From assembly GCA_903921605.1 (NCBI GenBank), contig CAIXQV010000214.1:1-13396 (forward strand): DNA of 13,396 nucleotides. The letters are read 5' to 3'. Positions 5,167 through 13,093 of this stretch are shown here, piece by piece (the first letter of the stretch is position 1; each line of letters opens with the position of its first letter). A model generated the notes under the pieces. It saw only the letters and a list, made by a program, of their open reading frames with translations, ran no database searches and was not told the DNA's origin. This DNA comes from an uncultured Planctomycetaceae bacterium. Lineage in GTDB: Bacteria > Planctomycetota > Planctomycetia > Planctomycetales > Planctomycetaceae. The translations under genes were made by a program, and so were the position numbers.

Positions 5167-7839
5167 ATGACTCTGAAATCCTCAACCAGTACAGTGCAGA
5201 ACGATCGCCAGACGATCAGCATTCCCACAATGCTGCGTTCGCGAAAAACTGCTGCGCAGAACGTGCCGGTCGTGGCGGGGCTTTGTGTTCCGAAAGGCCG
5301 ACTGAAGAATCCAGGTGGCGGTCATATTGATGGCTTCACAAGTCTGGTCAATGCTCAGTTCGAAGTCCTGAATCGTTGGCATGATGGCAGTGTTCGCTGG
5401 TTACTGACCAGCTTCCTCGCTCCGGAAGTCAGCAGCGTCGCGAAGTCGCTCAACGTGGTTGCTCGCGAAGAATCAAACGACGCTGGCGGGCAACAAATCG
5501 TGGTCGAACCCACTGGAACGATTACCGCGGTCAAGTTCATTGCGGGTGAGATTCGTCTTCACATCCGAGATCTCAACAGTGATCCGCCTGCTGAGCGAAC
5601 CATTCGACTGATGACACGTCTCGGCGATGCGCGCGGGGACGAACTGGTTTTGCAATTGGACGATATTCGCACCGAAGTCAGCGGACCAGTGCGGCAAGCG
5701 TTCCTGGTTTCTCTGCGTGTTCAGACCTTGCCATCGGTCACGTTGCAGATCCGATTGACGCAGTGGGTGATCACCGGACTGTTGCAAGTCGAAACACGAA
5801 TTCGGAATACTCGCCGGGCAGTCCATAAGGGTGGCCTTTGGGATTTGGGCGATACCGGTTCATTGCTGTTTCGCAGTCTCGAGTTGTCTCTTCATAGCGA
5901 TGAAGTTCCGGCGAACGCGAGAACTCATTGGAAAGCTCACCGAGACAGCGAAGTCCGAACGACGATGTCCGAGGTCTTCATTCGACAGTTCGGGAGTGGT
6001 GAGAAACACTGGAGCAGCACGAATCATCTGTCGGCTGATGAAACCAACGCGGTGCGCTTGCGTGGATTTGAAGCAAGCTGTGAATCGGGAGTTCTGCGAG
6101 GATATCAGGCGGAACCAACATTGCTCATCGAAGGTGATGGCTCGACGATGGCCGTTGCTGTTCCGGAGTTCTGGCAACAGTTTCCCGGCAGCGTCGCGGC
6201 CGCGATGGGCAGCCTTGAAGTCGGTTTGTTTCCAGCATTGCAGGGTGTGACTCACGAACTTCAGGGTGGCGAACAGAAGACACGCTCGTTTTGGATTTCG
6301 ACTCAACAGAACAACTCAGACGTTGACCATCTCGACTGGGCCTTCGATGTTCCTCGCCTGATCCAGTCGCCGACTTCTGTCCGAACGACGCATGCGATTT
6401 CTTGGTTCCCGGGAGAAGTACTTTCTTCGGAACTGAATTCGCAAGGCACTCTGAATTCAGAACTGTCAGCGGGCACCGTCGTGGGGCGTTTCGCGAATTA
6501 TCTCCACAACGCGACTGCTGGACGATTCAGCCTGGACGCTCGGCGAGCTTCGATTGACGAGTATGGCTGGCGGAATTTTGGTGATGTCCCGGCGGATCAT
6601 GAGCAGACTCATTATGCCGGTTCGAACACAATTGTTTCCCACTACAATAATCAGTTCGACATGATCTTCGGGGCGACTCTGCAACTGGCCGCGACGGGCG
6701 ACCTGAAATGGTTCGACCTGTTGGATCCGCTGGCTCGGCATGTGATCGATATCGACATCTATCACACCAATGAAGACAGAGCCGCGTTCAATGGTGGACT
6801 GTTCTGGCACACAGATCATTACGTCGACGCGCGTTTGAGTACTCATCGTACTTACTCAAGACGCAATCAGAAACCTGGCCATGCTTATGGCGGTGGTCCA
6901 AGCTGTGAGCACAACTACACAACCGGTCTGCTGCACTACTATTTTCTGACCGGCCACGTTGAGGCTCGTGAAAGCGTACTGTCACTGGCCGACTGGGTGA
7001 TTCAGATGGACGATGGTCGCAACACCATCTTCGGCCTGCTGGATGACGGCCCGACAGGCGCGGCTTCGGCGACTGTTTTCGAAGACTTTCATGGCCCCGG
7101 CCGAGGTGCGGGGAATTCGATCAATGCGTTGCTGGATGCGTGGCTGCTGACAGATTCCGACCGATATATCAGCAAGCTGGAAGAACTGATTCGCCGCTGT
7201 GTGCATCCTGAGCAGAAGCCAGACGACTTGCACCTGTTGGATGCGGAAGGTCATTGGTCTTACACAGTGTTTCTGAACGCACTTGGACGATATCTGATCG
7301 CCAAACGCGATGCGGAATTGTTCGATCCGATGTATAGCTATGCCCGTGATGTCATGAAGACTTACGGTCGTTGGATGGCACTTTACGAACGAAGAACTCT
7401 GGAACATCCTGAAGAATTGCAGTATCCAACCGAAGCCTGGGCCGCTCAGGACTTTCGGAAAGCCAACGTCCTGCGGATTGCAGCGTCCTGCGAAGACGAT
7501 GCCGGGCAGGCTCTGGCCATGCGAATGAAAGCCGACCAGATTAATGATGCTGCGTGGCGAGATTTCGCGGCCTTCGGCGATGCCTCTTTGACGGCTCGCT
7601 GTCTGTCCATCGTCATGACAGAAGGGCATCGAGAAGTCTTTCACAGCTACTGCGAACCGAATCTGATTCCCGCTTGTCCGGCTCGCTATGAAACCACGGT
7701 ATGGTCCATGTTCATACCTCAGAAACAGCGAGTGAAAACACTGCTGAAGTCGCCCGCTCAATTGGCACGAGCCGCTCTGAAAGCTGTTCAGCCGACAAGA
7801 ATCTGGAAGGCGTGGCAGGCATTGCGGCGACAACTCTGA
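5167..7839 (+). CDS. Large PcRGLX/YetA-like (exo-rhamnogalacturonan lyase-like) protein
   Basis: About 890 residues from the ATG at 5167; an in-frame TTG at 5152 would add five. Neither start has a clear ribosome site. The N-terminal region (about 30-400) reads like a beta-rich RIFT-barrel domain (VPVVAGLCVPKG; RWHDGSVRW near 71-79). The second half is helix-rich and resembles an alpha/alpha-toroid of polysaccharide-active enzymes: FWHTDHY (546-552), STHRTYS (558-564), GGGPSCEHNYTTGLLHYY (575-592) and GRGAGNSINALLDAW near 645-659, with His, Tyr, Arg and Glu candidates for catalysis. I place it tentatively near the PL26/PcRGLX and YetA-like families; activity and substrate are unknown. No signal peptide or membrane segment is visible. 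The last 30-35 residues are basic and possibly amphipathic. It sits 54 bases after the amidotransferase gene and before three glycosyltransferases, so it probably acts on the same glycan or its intermediates. Confidence 0.65.
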   Translation: MTLKSSTSTVQNDRQTISIPTMLRSRKTAAQNVPVVAGLCVPKGRLKNPGGGHIDGFTSLVNAQFEVLNRWHDGSVRWLLTSFLAPEVSSVAKSLNVVAREESNDAGGQQIVVEPTGTITAVKFIAGEIRLHIRDLNSDPPAERTIRLMTRLGDARGDELVLQLDDIRTEVSGPVRQAFLVSLRVQTLPSVTLQIRLTQWVITGLLQVETRIRNTRRAVHKGGLWDLGDTGSLLFRSLELSLHSDEVPANARTHWKAHRDSEVRTTMSEVFIRQFGSGEKHWSSTNHLSADETNAVRLRGFEASCESGVLRGYQAEPTLLIEGDGSTMAVAVPEFWQQFPGSVAAAMGSLEVGLFPALQGVTHELQGGEQKTRSFWISTQQNNSDVDHLDWAFDVPRLIQSPTSVRTTHAISWFPGEVLSSELNSQGTLNSELSAGTVVGRFANYLHNATAGRFSLDARRASIDEYGWRNFGDVPADHEQTHYAGSNTIVSHYNNQFDMIFGATLQLAATGDLKWFDLLDPLARHVIDIDIYHTNEDRAAFNGGLFWHTDHYVDARLSTHRTYSRRNQKPGHAYGGGPSCEHNYTTGLLHYYFLTGHVEARESVLSLADWVIQMDDGRNTIFGLLDDGPTGAASATVFEDFHGPGRGAGNSINALLDAWLLTDSDRYISKLEELIRRCVHPEQKPDDLHLLDAEGHWSYTVFLNALGRYLIAKRDAELFDPMYSYARDVMKTYGRWMALYERRTLEHPEELQYPTEAWAAQDFRKANVLRIAASCEDDAGQALAMRMKADQINDAAWRDFAAFGDASLTARCLSIVMTEGHREVFHSYCEPNLIPACPARYETTVWSMFIPQKQRVKTLLKSPAQLARAALKAVQPTRIWKAWQALRRQL

Positions 7840-7895
7840 TTCTCACAAATCACTTCCAACATCTAACCGGAACCTTTCACCCCGACTTATCAACC

Positions 7896-9131
7896 ATGAT
7901 TCAGGCAGCCCCAAGACAACTTCGAGTCATTCCGATTGATGATCGCCCCACGATCTGTCATGTCATCCACGCGCTGGGAGTTGGCGGCGCGGAGGTTCTG
8001 GTGGATCAGATGATTCGCCGCATGCAGAAAGAATTCCGCTGCATCGTGGCGGTACTGGACGAGATCGGTGAAATCGGGACGCGACTTCAGGAAGACGGAT
8101 TTCTTGTTGAACATCTCCATCGGCAGCCCGGCATTGATCGAGGATGTGCAACGCGTCTGCGACAGTTTGCTGATCGCGAAGGCGCGGTGATCCTGCACGC
8201 TCACCAATGCACGCCGTTTTTTCAGGCTATGCTGAGCCGGGGACTGACAGGTCGGCGGCCGGTCGTGTTTACTGAACATGGTCGTCATTTTCCTGATGCT
8301 CCCAGTCGCAAGCGAGCCATCGTCAATCGTCTGCTGCTGAAACGCCATGACAGACTGTTTGGTTGCGGTGCGGCTGTTCGTCAGGCACTGATCGACAACG
8401 AAGGCCTTCCGGAATCACGGGTCGAAGTAATTTACAACGGTGTTGATCTAAAGGCTTTGAGTAAGCCCTCGGCCGGCGCACGGGAACGGATTCGTGAAGA
8501 GTTTGGTTACGCACCGACCGACTTCGTGGCTGTTCTGGTCGCAAGATTGCACGAGCTGAAAGATCATCAGACGGCATTAAAAGCTGTCGATGAGGCTCGC
8601 AATAGAATTCCCGGGCTGCGACTTCTGCTCGCCGGCGAAGGTGATCAGCGAACGGCCATTGAACAGACAATCCGGCAGCGTGGCCTCGAGCAAACCGTGA
8701 CGCTCGCGGGAACTCGCAAAGACATCGCAGACCTGCTGTCTGCGTCTGACGTGTTTCTGATGTCCAGCATCAGTGAAGGAATTCCACTCACAGTCATTGA
8801 AGCCATGGCAGCCCGACGTCCTGTGGTCTCTACGGCCGTCGGAGGACTTCCGGAATTGATTGAACATGGCGTCAGTGGGATGCTGGCTCCTTCCGGAGAT
8901 GGGTCGTCATTGGCCAGTTCGTTGATTGAACTTTATCAGAGTCCTGCTTTGAGATCTCAAATGGCTGAAGTTGCCGCAGGTCGAGCTCAAGAGAAGTTTT
9001 CGCTGCAAGGGATGCTGAACAGCTACCGCGACGTATATAACGACGTCCTGGAGACGACAGACCTTCATCCTAAAACAAAGCCGATGAAGGCTGCCATGAC
9101 GAATCGTAAGAAGACAGGAGCCCACTCATGA
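7896..9131 (+). CDS. GT4-family glycosyltransferase (PEP-CTERM/exopolysaccharide type)
   Basis: A 411-residue GT-B retaining glycosyltransferase that should transfer a sugar from a nucleotide-sugar to a lipid-linked or growing glycan at the cytoplasmic face of the membrane. The N-lobe opens with HVIHALGVGGAE (22-33), the acceptor-side glycine-rich loop, and carries TEHGRH (126-131). The C-lobe has R217 and K222 in VARLHELKDH and the EX7E pair E294/E302 in SEGIPLTVIEAM, which bind the donor nucleotide-sugar. It resembles sugar transferases associated with exosortase/PEP-CTERM loci; donor and acceptor are not predictable. I chose ATG 7896 because family homology begins just after it and because an earlier in-frame start (7701) would overlap the previous gene by 139 bases. 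The C-terminal tail from about 388 is basic. Its stop overlaps the next start (ATGA, 9128-9131), so the two genes are translationally coupled. Confidence 0.88.
   Translation: MIQAAPRQLRVIPIDDRPTICHVIHALGVGGAEVLVDQMIRRMQKEFRCIVAVLDEIGEIGTRLQEDGFLVEHLHRQPGIDRGCATRLRQFADREGAVILHAHQCTPFFQAMLSRGLTGRRPVVFTEHGRHFPDAPSRKRAIVNRLLLKRHDRLFGCGAAVRQALIDNEGLPESRVEVIYNGVDLKALSKPSAGARERIREEFGYAPTDFVAVLVARLHELKDHQTALKAVDEARNRIPGLRLLLAGEGDQRTAIEQTIRQRGLEQTVTLAGTRKDIADLLSASDVFLMSSISEGIPLTVIEAMAARRPVVSTAVGGLPELIEHGVSGMLAPSGDGSSLASSLIELYQSPALRSQMAEVAAGRAQEKFSLQGMLNSYRDVYNDVLETTDLHPKTKPMKAAMTNRKKTGAHS
9116..9120 (+). promoter_or_regulatory. Ribosome binding site for the second glycosyltransferase
   Basis: AGGAG lies 7 bases before ATG 9128, inside the 3' end of the preceding gene. 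It is one of only two strong Shine-Dalgarno sites in the window and, with the ATGA overlap, fixes the start of the downstream gene. Confidence 0.75.
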
Positions 9132-10636
9132 TTACCGAGTGTCCTCCGACAGAGAAAATTGGATCATTGCTGATCTTCTCAGACGACTGGGGACGGCATC
9201 CGTCCTCCTGTCAGCATCTGACTCGCAACTTACTGGATCGATACCCAGTGCTCTGGGTTAACACCATCGGTACTCGTACGCCGCGCCTTGACAGGCAGAC
9301 AGCACGTCGAGTTGCGGAGAAGATGCGTCAATGGGGCTCAACGGGACTGACGCGGGTGTTCTGCAGAAGTTCTAAACGATCGGGTACTGCGATCCAGCGA
9401 GAACAGGAATCTCCGATTCACAACAATCTGCAGGTTGTGAATCCAAAAATGTGGCCATGGTTTTCCAGCGACCGGGATCGACGTCTGAATCGCTGGCTGC
9501 TCACACGGCAACTGAGTCCTCTGATCGCAAAGCTACCGAAGCCAGTCGTCGCCGTGACAACGCTGCCGATTACTGCCGATCTGCCGGATACTCTGGCCGT
9601 GGATCGTTGGGTGTATTATTGCGTCGATGACTTTGCTCAGTGGCCAGGCCTGGACGGTGAGACTCTGCGACAGATGGATCATGACATGATCCAGCAGGCA
9701 GATAGTCTTGTCGCTGCCAGTGAAACATTGCAGTCGATGATTGCGTCTCATGGACGATCATCATCACTGCTGACCCATGGCGTCGACGTTGATTTCTGGA
9801 ATAGTCAGCGGAGCGTGATCGTTCGATCGGAATCTGTTGCCCGTCGCTTTGAAAATTCTCGCCTGCATCTGCGGACAGCGGCAGACAGTCGTCTGACTTC
9901 GCTTTCGGTTGTTACGGAAGAGACTGAGACCGCCAACATCAGCGGTCGCCAGAACGCCAAGTCTGCTCCAGGGGCATCGGCGGCAGCCAGCATCAGTGCG
10001 GCTGATGTGCTGGCAACTGCGCCGACTGCCGTCGATGGCATCGCTGGTCCTTTGATCGTGTTCTGGGGCGTAATCGATCGCCGCATGGATTCCCCGTCGC
10101 TGATTCAACTGTCCAAAGATCTGATTGAGGGAACAATTGTCCTGGTGGGACCGCAACAGGATCCCGATCCTGCCTTGCTGACTCTTTCGAACGTACGAGT
10201 TCTACCCGCACAGCCACTGTCTGCGTTGCCTGCGATCGCGGAGCAGGCCAGCGTGCTGATTATGCCCTATGCCGATTTGCCTGTGACAAGGGCGATGCAG
10301 CCTTTGAAGCTCAAGGAGTATCTGGCGACAGGAAAATCCGTAGTCGTCAAACGTCTGCCTTCGACAGACGTATGGGCCGACTGTCTTGATGCCGCGGAGA
10401 CGCCGGCGGAATTCAGTCAGATCGTGCGAAATCGAGTCTACTCGGGAATCTCACCAGCTCAGGCGTTAGCACGCTGCCGTCTGCATCAGGAAAGCTGGAA
10501 GAGCAAGGCCGATCGCTTTGAGCATCTTCTGAAGAGTGAGCGAATTCAGAGTCGGCTCACTTTGCCTGATCCACCTGTGATTGCCTTTAAACCACCCACA
10601 TCGTCGGGAAGTCAACCTGTTCGATCACAGCGGTAG
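9128..10636 (+). CDS. GT-B glycosyltransferase with an unusual inter-lobe insert
   Basis: A 502-residue GT-B glycosyltransferase, probably cytoplasmic or peripheral to the membrane. The N-lobe contains FSDDWGRHPSS (17-27), WVYYCVDDF (161-169) and THGVD (216-220), typical of a family-1-like group that includes teichuronic-acid-type transferases (resemblance only). The C-lobe starts near GPLIVFWGVID (307-317) and has the donor-side segment PLKLKEYLATGKSVV (392-406). Relatives usually go from HGVD to the second lobe within about 20 residues; here about 80 residues (225-306) intervene, rich in Ser, Ala and Thr and of low complexity in the second half. The C-terminal 30 residues are Pro/Ser-rich. 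Good AGGAG site at 9116-9120 and a 4-base ATGA overlap with the preceding transferase indicate coupled translation. Donor and acceptor are unknown. The stop at 10634-10636 is followed by 57 bases before the next gene. Confidence 0.82.
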   Translation: MITECPPTEKIGSLLIFSDDWGRHPSSCQHLTRNLLDRYPVLWVNTIGTRTPRLDRQTARRVAEKMRQWGSTGLTRVFCRSSKRSGTAIQREQESPIHNNLQVVNPKMWPWFSSDRDRRLNRWLLTRQLSPLIAKLPKPVVAVTTLPITADLPDTLAVDRWVYYCVDDFAQWPGLDGETLRQMDHDMIQQADSLVAASETLQSMIASHGRSSSLLTHGVDVDFWNSQRSVIVRSESVARRFENSRLHLRTAADSRLTSLSVVTEETETANISGRQNAKSAPGASAAASISAADVLATAPTAVDGIAGPLIVFWGVIDRRMDSPSLIQLSKDLIEGTIVLVGPQQDPDPALLTLSNVRVLPAQPLSALPAIAEQASVLIMPYADLPVTRAMQPLKLKEYLATGKSVVVKRLPSTDVWADCLDAAETPAEFSQIVRNRVYSGISPAQALARCRLHQESWKSKADRFEHLLKSERIQSRLTLPDPPVIAFKPPTSSGSQPVRSQR

Positions 10637-10646
10637 TGAATCTATT

Positions 10647-10697
10647 ATGACGAAGAGTCCACGTCTGAGTCAGAAACAGAGACAGAGAATCTTATGA
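10647..10697 (+). CDS. Possible 16-codon leader ORF coupled to the third glycosyltransferase
   Basis: ATG at 10647 opens a 16-residue frame (MTKSPRLSQKQRQRIL) whose TGA (10695-10697) overlaps the ATG (10694) of the next gene. The gene itself has only a weak purine-rich stretch (ACAGAGACAGAGA, 10676-10688) ahead of it, so terminating ribosomes could help start it. The mini-ORF has no clear ribosome site of its own, and such a short frame can arise by chance. Confidence 0.2.
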   Translation: MTKSPRLSQKQRQRIL

Positions 10698-11926
10698 ACG
10701 CACCATTTGTTCTTCATACACGAGTCGTGACCGGAGTCGGCGGCGGGCCGGAGAAGACGATCCTGAATTCACCTCGATACCTGCAGCAGTATGGGATCGA
10801 CTGTGCGTGCCTGTTTATGCGACCTCCCGGAGATCCGGGCTTTGCAACTCTGGAGCGCAAAGCAGCGGCGTGCGGGGCTGAGATCATCGGTATTGATGAC
10901 AATGGTCCAACAGACTGGCGTGTGATTCAACAGTGCATTCGCATCTGCAAAGAACGCAATGTCACTGTGTGGCATGGACACGATTACAAGAGCAATGCGA
11001 TTGGACTGATCGTCCGCATTTTTCATCGGATGCATCTGGTGACGACAGCTCACGGCTGGGTGCGATTCACATCCCGAACACCGCTCTACTACAAAATTGA
11101 TCGACTGAGCATGAAGCTTTACGAACAGATCATCTGCGTCTCGCAGGATCTGTACGACAGTTGCCGTGCATCAGGGATTCGAGACAACAGGCTGCACCAG
11201 ATCGATAATGCGATCGTGCTGGAAGACTATACGACAGCACCGCCAACATTGCGGGACAAGGCTCGATTCGGCTTTGATTCCCAGCGAATTCTGATCGGAG
11301 CCGTTGGAAGGTTGTCCGAAGAGAAGGGCTTTCATCATCTGATCAATGCGGTCTCCAGACTGATCATTGATGGCCATCCAATTGGACTCATCATTGCCGG
11401 TGAAGGACATCTGCGAGAACAGCTTCAGCGCCAGATTAATGAACTGGAACTACAGGATCACGTGCGTCTGGCCGGCTTTATGAATGATCCGCGAGATCTT
11501 TATCGGGCCATCGACTTGTTTGTCCTGAGCAGCCTGCGAGAGGGTTTGCCGAACGTTGTTCTGGAAGCAATGGCGTCTGAACGTGCTGTTGTCACAACCA
11601 ATTGCAATGGCATTCCCAAGCTGGTTCAACACGAACAGAATGGACTTGTTGTTCCAACCGACGATGAAAACGCACTGTATCGAGCCATCCGAAAATGCGT
11701 GCTCTCTGACACTCAGAGAATTGAACTGGCGAAAGCGGGGCGCCGGACGATTGAAGAACGATTCTGCTTCGATCGCCGTATGTCGAAAGTCGTGGACGTC
11801 TATCGCCAGCTTTCAAAAGATCTGGCAGAGAGGATTCCTGCGAATGCTCTCCAGACGAGTGCTGAAGCAGAGCTCTCAGATTCATCTGCCGACATCTCAG
11901 AAAGTGTCTTGTCTGGTGCTCGGTAG
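10694..11926 (+). CDS. GT4-family glycosyltransferase
   Basis: A 410-residue GT-B retaining glycosyltransferase, the third in the operon. The N-lobe begins with a glycine-rich loop GVGGGPEKT (14-22), followed by WHGHDYKSN (93-101) and TTAHGW (117-122), where a histidine in the acceptor/active site is expected. The C-lobe has AVGRLSEEKG (203-212) with R206 and K211 for the donor phosphates, IAGEG (234-238), and the EX7E pair E283/E291 in REGLPNVVLEAM. The last 35 residues are Ser/Glu/Ala-rich and probably disordered. It likely adds one sugar of the same glycan as its neighbours, from an unknown nucleotide-sugar. Its TAG stop is followed by 56 bases before the preferred start of the FemAB gene, although an alternative GTG start of that gene would overlap the stop by one base. 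Confidence 0.88.
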   Translation: MNAPFVLHTRVVTGVGGGPEKTILNSPRYLQQYGIDCACLFMRPPGDPGFATLERKAAACGAEIIGIDDNGPTDWRVIQQCIRICKERNVTVWHGHDYKSNAIGLIVRIFHRMHLVTTAHGWVRFTSRTPLYYKIDRLSMKLYEQIICVSQDLYDSCRASGIRDNRLHQIDNAIVLEDYTTAPPTLRDKARFGFDSQRILIGAVGRLSEEKGFHHLINAVSRLIIDGHPIGLIIAGEGHLREQLQRQINELELQDHVRLAGFMNDPRDLYRAIDLFVLSSLREGLPNVVLEAMASERAVVTTNCNGIPKLVQHEQNGLVVPTDDENALYRAIRKCVLSDTQRIELAKAGRRTIEERFCFDRRMSKVVDVYRQLSKDLAERIPANALQTSAEAELSDSSADISESVLSGAR

Positions 11927-11950
11927 TGTTTTCTGAGAAAACAATTAGCT

Positions 11951-11967
11951 GGAACGCGTTAGCGTCC
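11951..11967 (+). repeat. Near-palindrome GGAACGC-GTTA-GCGTCC just before femAB ribosome site
   Basis: ACGC (11954-11957) and GCGT (11962-11965) pair around GTTA, and outer GG/CC (11951-11952/11966-11967) extend the stem with one bulged A. It ends 5 bases before the GGAGG at 11973-11977. This type of ACGCGTTAGCGT sequence reminds me of short intergenic repeats in planctomycete genomes, but that is from memory and only one copy occurs here. Confidence 0.3.
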
Positions 11968-11972
11968 GGTTC

Positions 11973-11977
11973 GGAGG
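11973..11977 (+). promoter_or_regulatory. Ribosome binding site that decides the FemAB start
   Basis: GGAGG is 5 bases before ATG 11983. This is the best Shine-Dalgarno match near the gene and favours ATG 11983 over the in-frame GTG at 11926. Confidence 0.7.
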
Positions 11978-11982
11978 CCTTC

Positions 11983-13086
11983 ATGCCACAATTGATTTCC
12001 AGCATTGCCAATCAGGATCTGGCCTCAATGATTTCAGCGCCAACGACAACTTCAGTCCTCGTTCATCACGATACGAGTCCTCCGTCCGGATGGAACGAGT
12101 ATCTCTGCAAATGGGGATACGACGGGTTTCATCTCCGTACTGAGTGGGCCACGGTGTTAGCAAAAGGTCTGCGCCATCGGCCACAGTTTTTATGGGCCGA
12201 ACAGGATCGACGCATCGTCGGTGTCCTGCCTCTGATGCACATTACTGGCCCGGTTTTCGGAAGTTTTCTGGTCAGCCAGCCGTACCTGAATACGGGCGGT
12301 GTGCTTGCCGATTCGCCTCAGATTGCAAGTCAGCTCATTGACAAAGCCGTGACGCTGGCGGATTCACTCAACGTCAAACATCTGGAACTCAGACACGAAA
12401 GCCGCAGCGAGCACCCACGTCTGAATTCGACAAATACCGAGAAGGTCCATATGCGGCTGGAGCTGCCTGAGACCAGCGAACAACTGTGGACAGGATTGAA
12501 GTCGAAGCTGCGGAGTCAGGTGAAGAAGCCTCTCAATGACAACTCTTTGTCCGTGCAGTTTGGTCACCAGGATCAGTTGAAGAACTTCTATGATGTCTTC
12601 TGCCAGAACATGCGTGACCTGGGAACGCCGCCGTTTTCAAAGCGTCTGTTTGAGGAGATGCTGACTCAGTTCGGAGACAGTGCGGAGATTTGTACCGTGA
12701 TGACGAATGATCGTCCGATTGCATCGGGATTTCTGCTGCACGGCCCCGAGGTGACTCTGATTCCCAGTGCGAGTTCACTGCGGGAGTTCAATCACACCGC
12801 CTGCAATATGCTGATGTACTGGCACTGCCTGAAACACAGCGTTGAACGTGGACAGAAAGCGTTCGACTTCGGTCGCAGTTCTGTTGACAGCGGAACATTC
12901 AAGTTTAAGCAACAGTGGGGTGCAGAAGCTTATCCAGCCGTATGGCAGTACTGCCTGCGGAAAGGCGACATCGGTGATGTACGCCCCAGCAGTGGCAAAT
13001 TTGATAAAGTGATCGCCGTCTGGCAGAAACTCCCAATCTGGCTCACAAAGCTCATCGGCCCGGAGATTGTTCGCGGGATTCCATAA
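11983..13086 (+). CDS. FemAB-family / GNAT-fold transferase, XrtA/PEP-CTERM-associated type
   Basis: A 367-residue protein of the FemAB-like acyl/aminoacyl-transferase group that occurs with exosortase A and exopolysaccharide loci. FemAB proteins proper add amino acids from aminoacyl-tRNA to peptidoglycan peptides; the exosortase-linked members have no proven substrate, but by fold they should transfer an acyl or aminoacyl group to a glycan or its precursor. Visible conserved blocks are LVSQPYLNTGGVLAD (96-110), KLRSQVKKP (175-183) and FGRSS..SGTFKFKQQWGAE (296-315), the hallmark of this subgroup. Length fits the family once translation starts at ATG 11983 (GGAGG at 5-base spacing); the GTG at 11926 would add 19 residues that look unlike the family. 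No signal peptide or membrane helix is apparent. It is the last gene of the operon and meets a gene on the other strand 7 bases after its stop. Confidence 0.87.
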   Translation: MPQLISSIANQDLASMISAPTTTSVLVHHDTSPPSGWNEYLCKWGYDGFHLRTEWATVLAKGLRHRPQFLWAEQDRRIVGVLPLMHITGPVFGSFLVSQPYLNTGGVLADSPQIASQLIDKAVTLADSLNVKHLELRHESRSEHPRLNSTNTEKVHMRLELPETSEQLWTGLKSKLRSQVKKPLNDNSLSVQFGHQDQLKNFYDVFCQNMRDLGTPPFSKRLFEEMLTQFGDSAEICTVMTNDRPIASGFLLHGPEVTLIPSASSLREFNHTACNMLMYWHCLKHSVERGQKAFDFGRSSVDSGTFKFKQQWGAEAYPAVWQYCLRKGDIGDVRPSSGKFDKVIAVWQKLPIWLTKLIGPEIVRGIP

Positions 13087-13093
13087 GCGTTCA

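Noticed and set aside
6982..7833. 283-codon - strand frame over the end of the lyase-like gene
   Set aside because: Antisense shadow of the helical domain; composition and lack of motifs argue against a real gene.
7701..7895. Upstream ATG extension of the first glycosyltransferase
   Set aside because: Would overlap the previous gene by 139 bases in another frame and add 65 residues unlike the family; ATG 7896 fits.
11926..11982. GTG start for the FemAB gene overlapping the preceding stop by one base
   Set aside because: No ribosome site, and ATG 11983 has GGAGG at good spacing. The one-base overlap keeps a small doubt.
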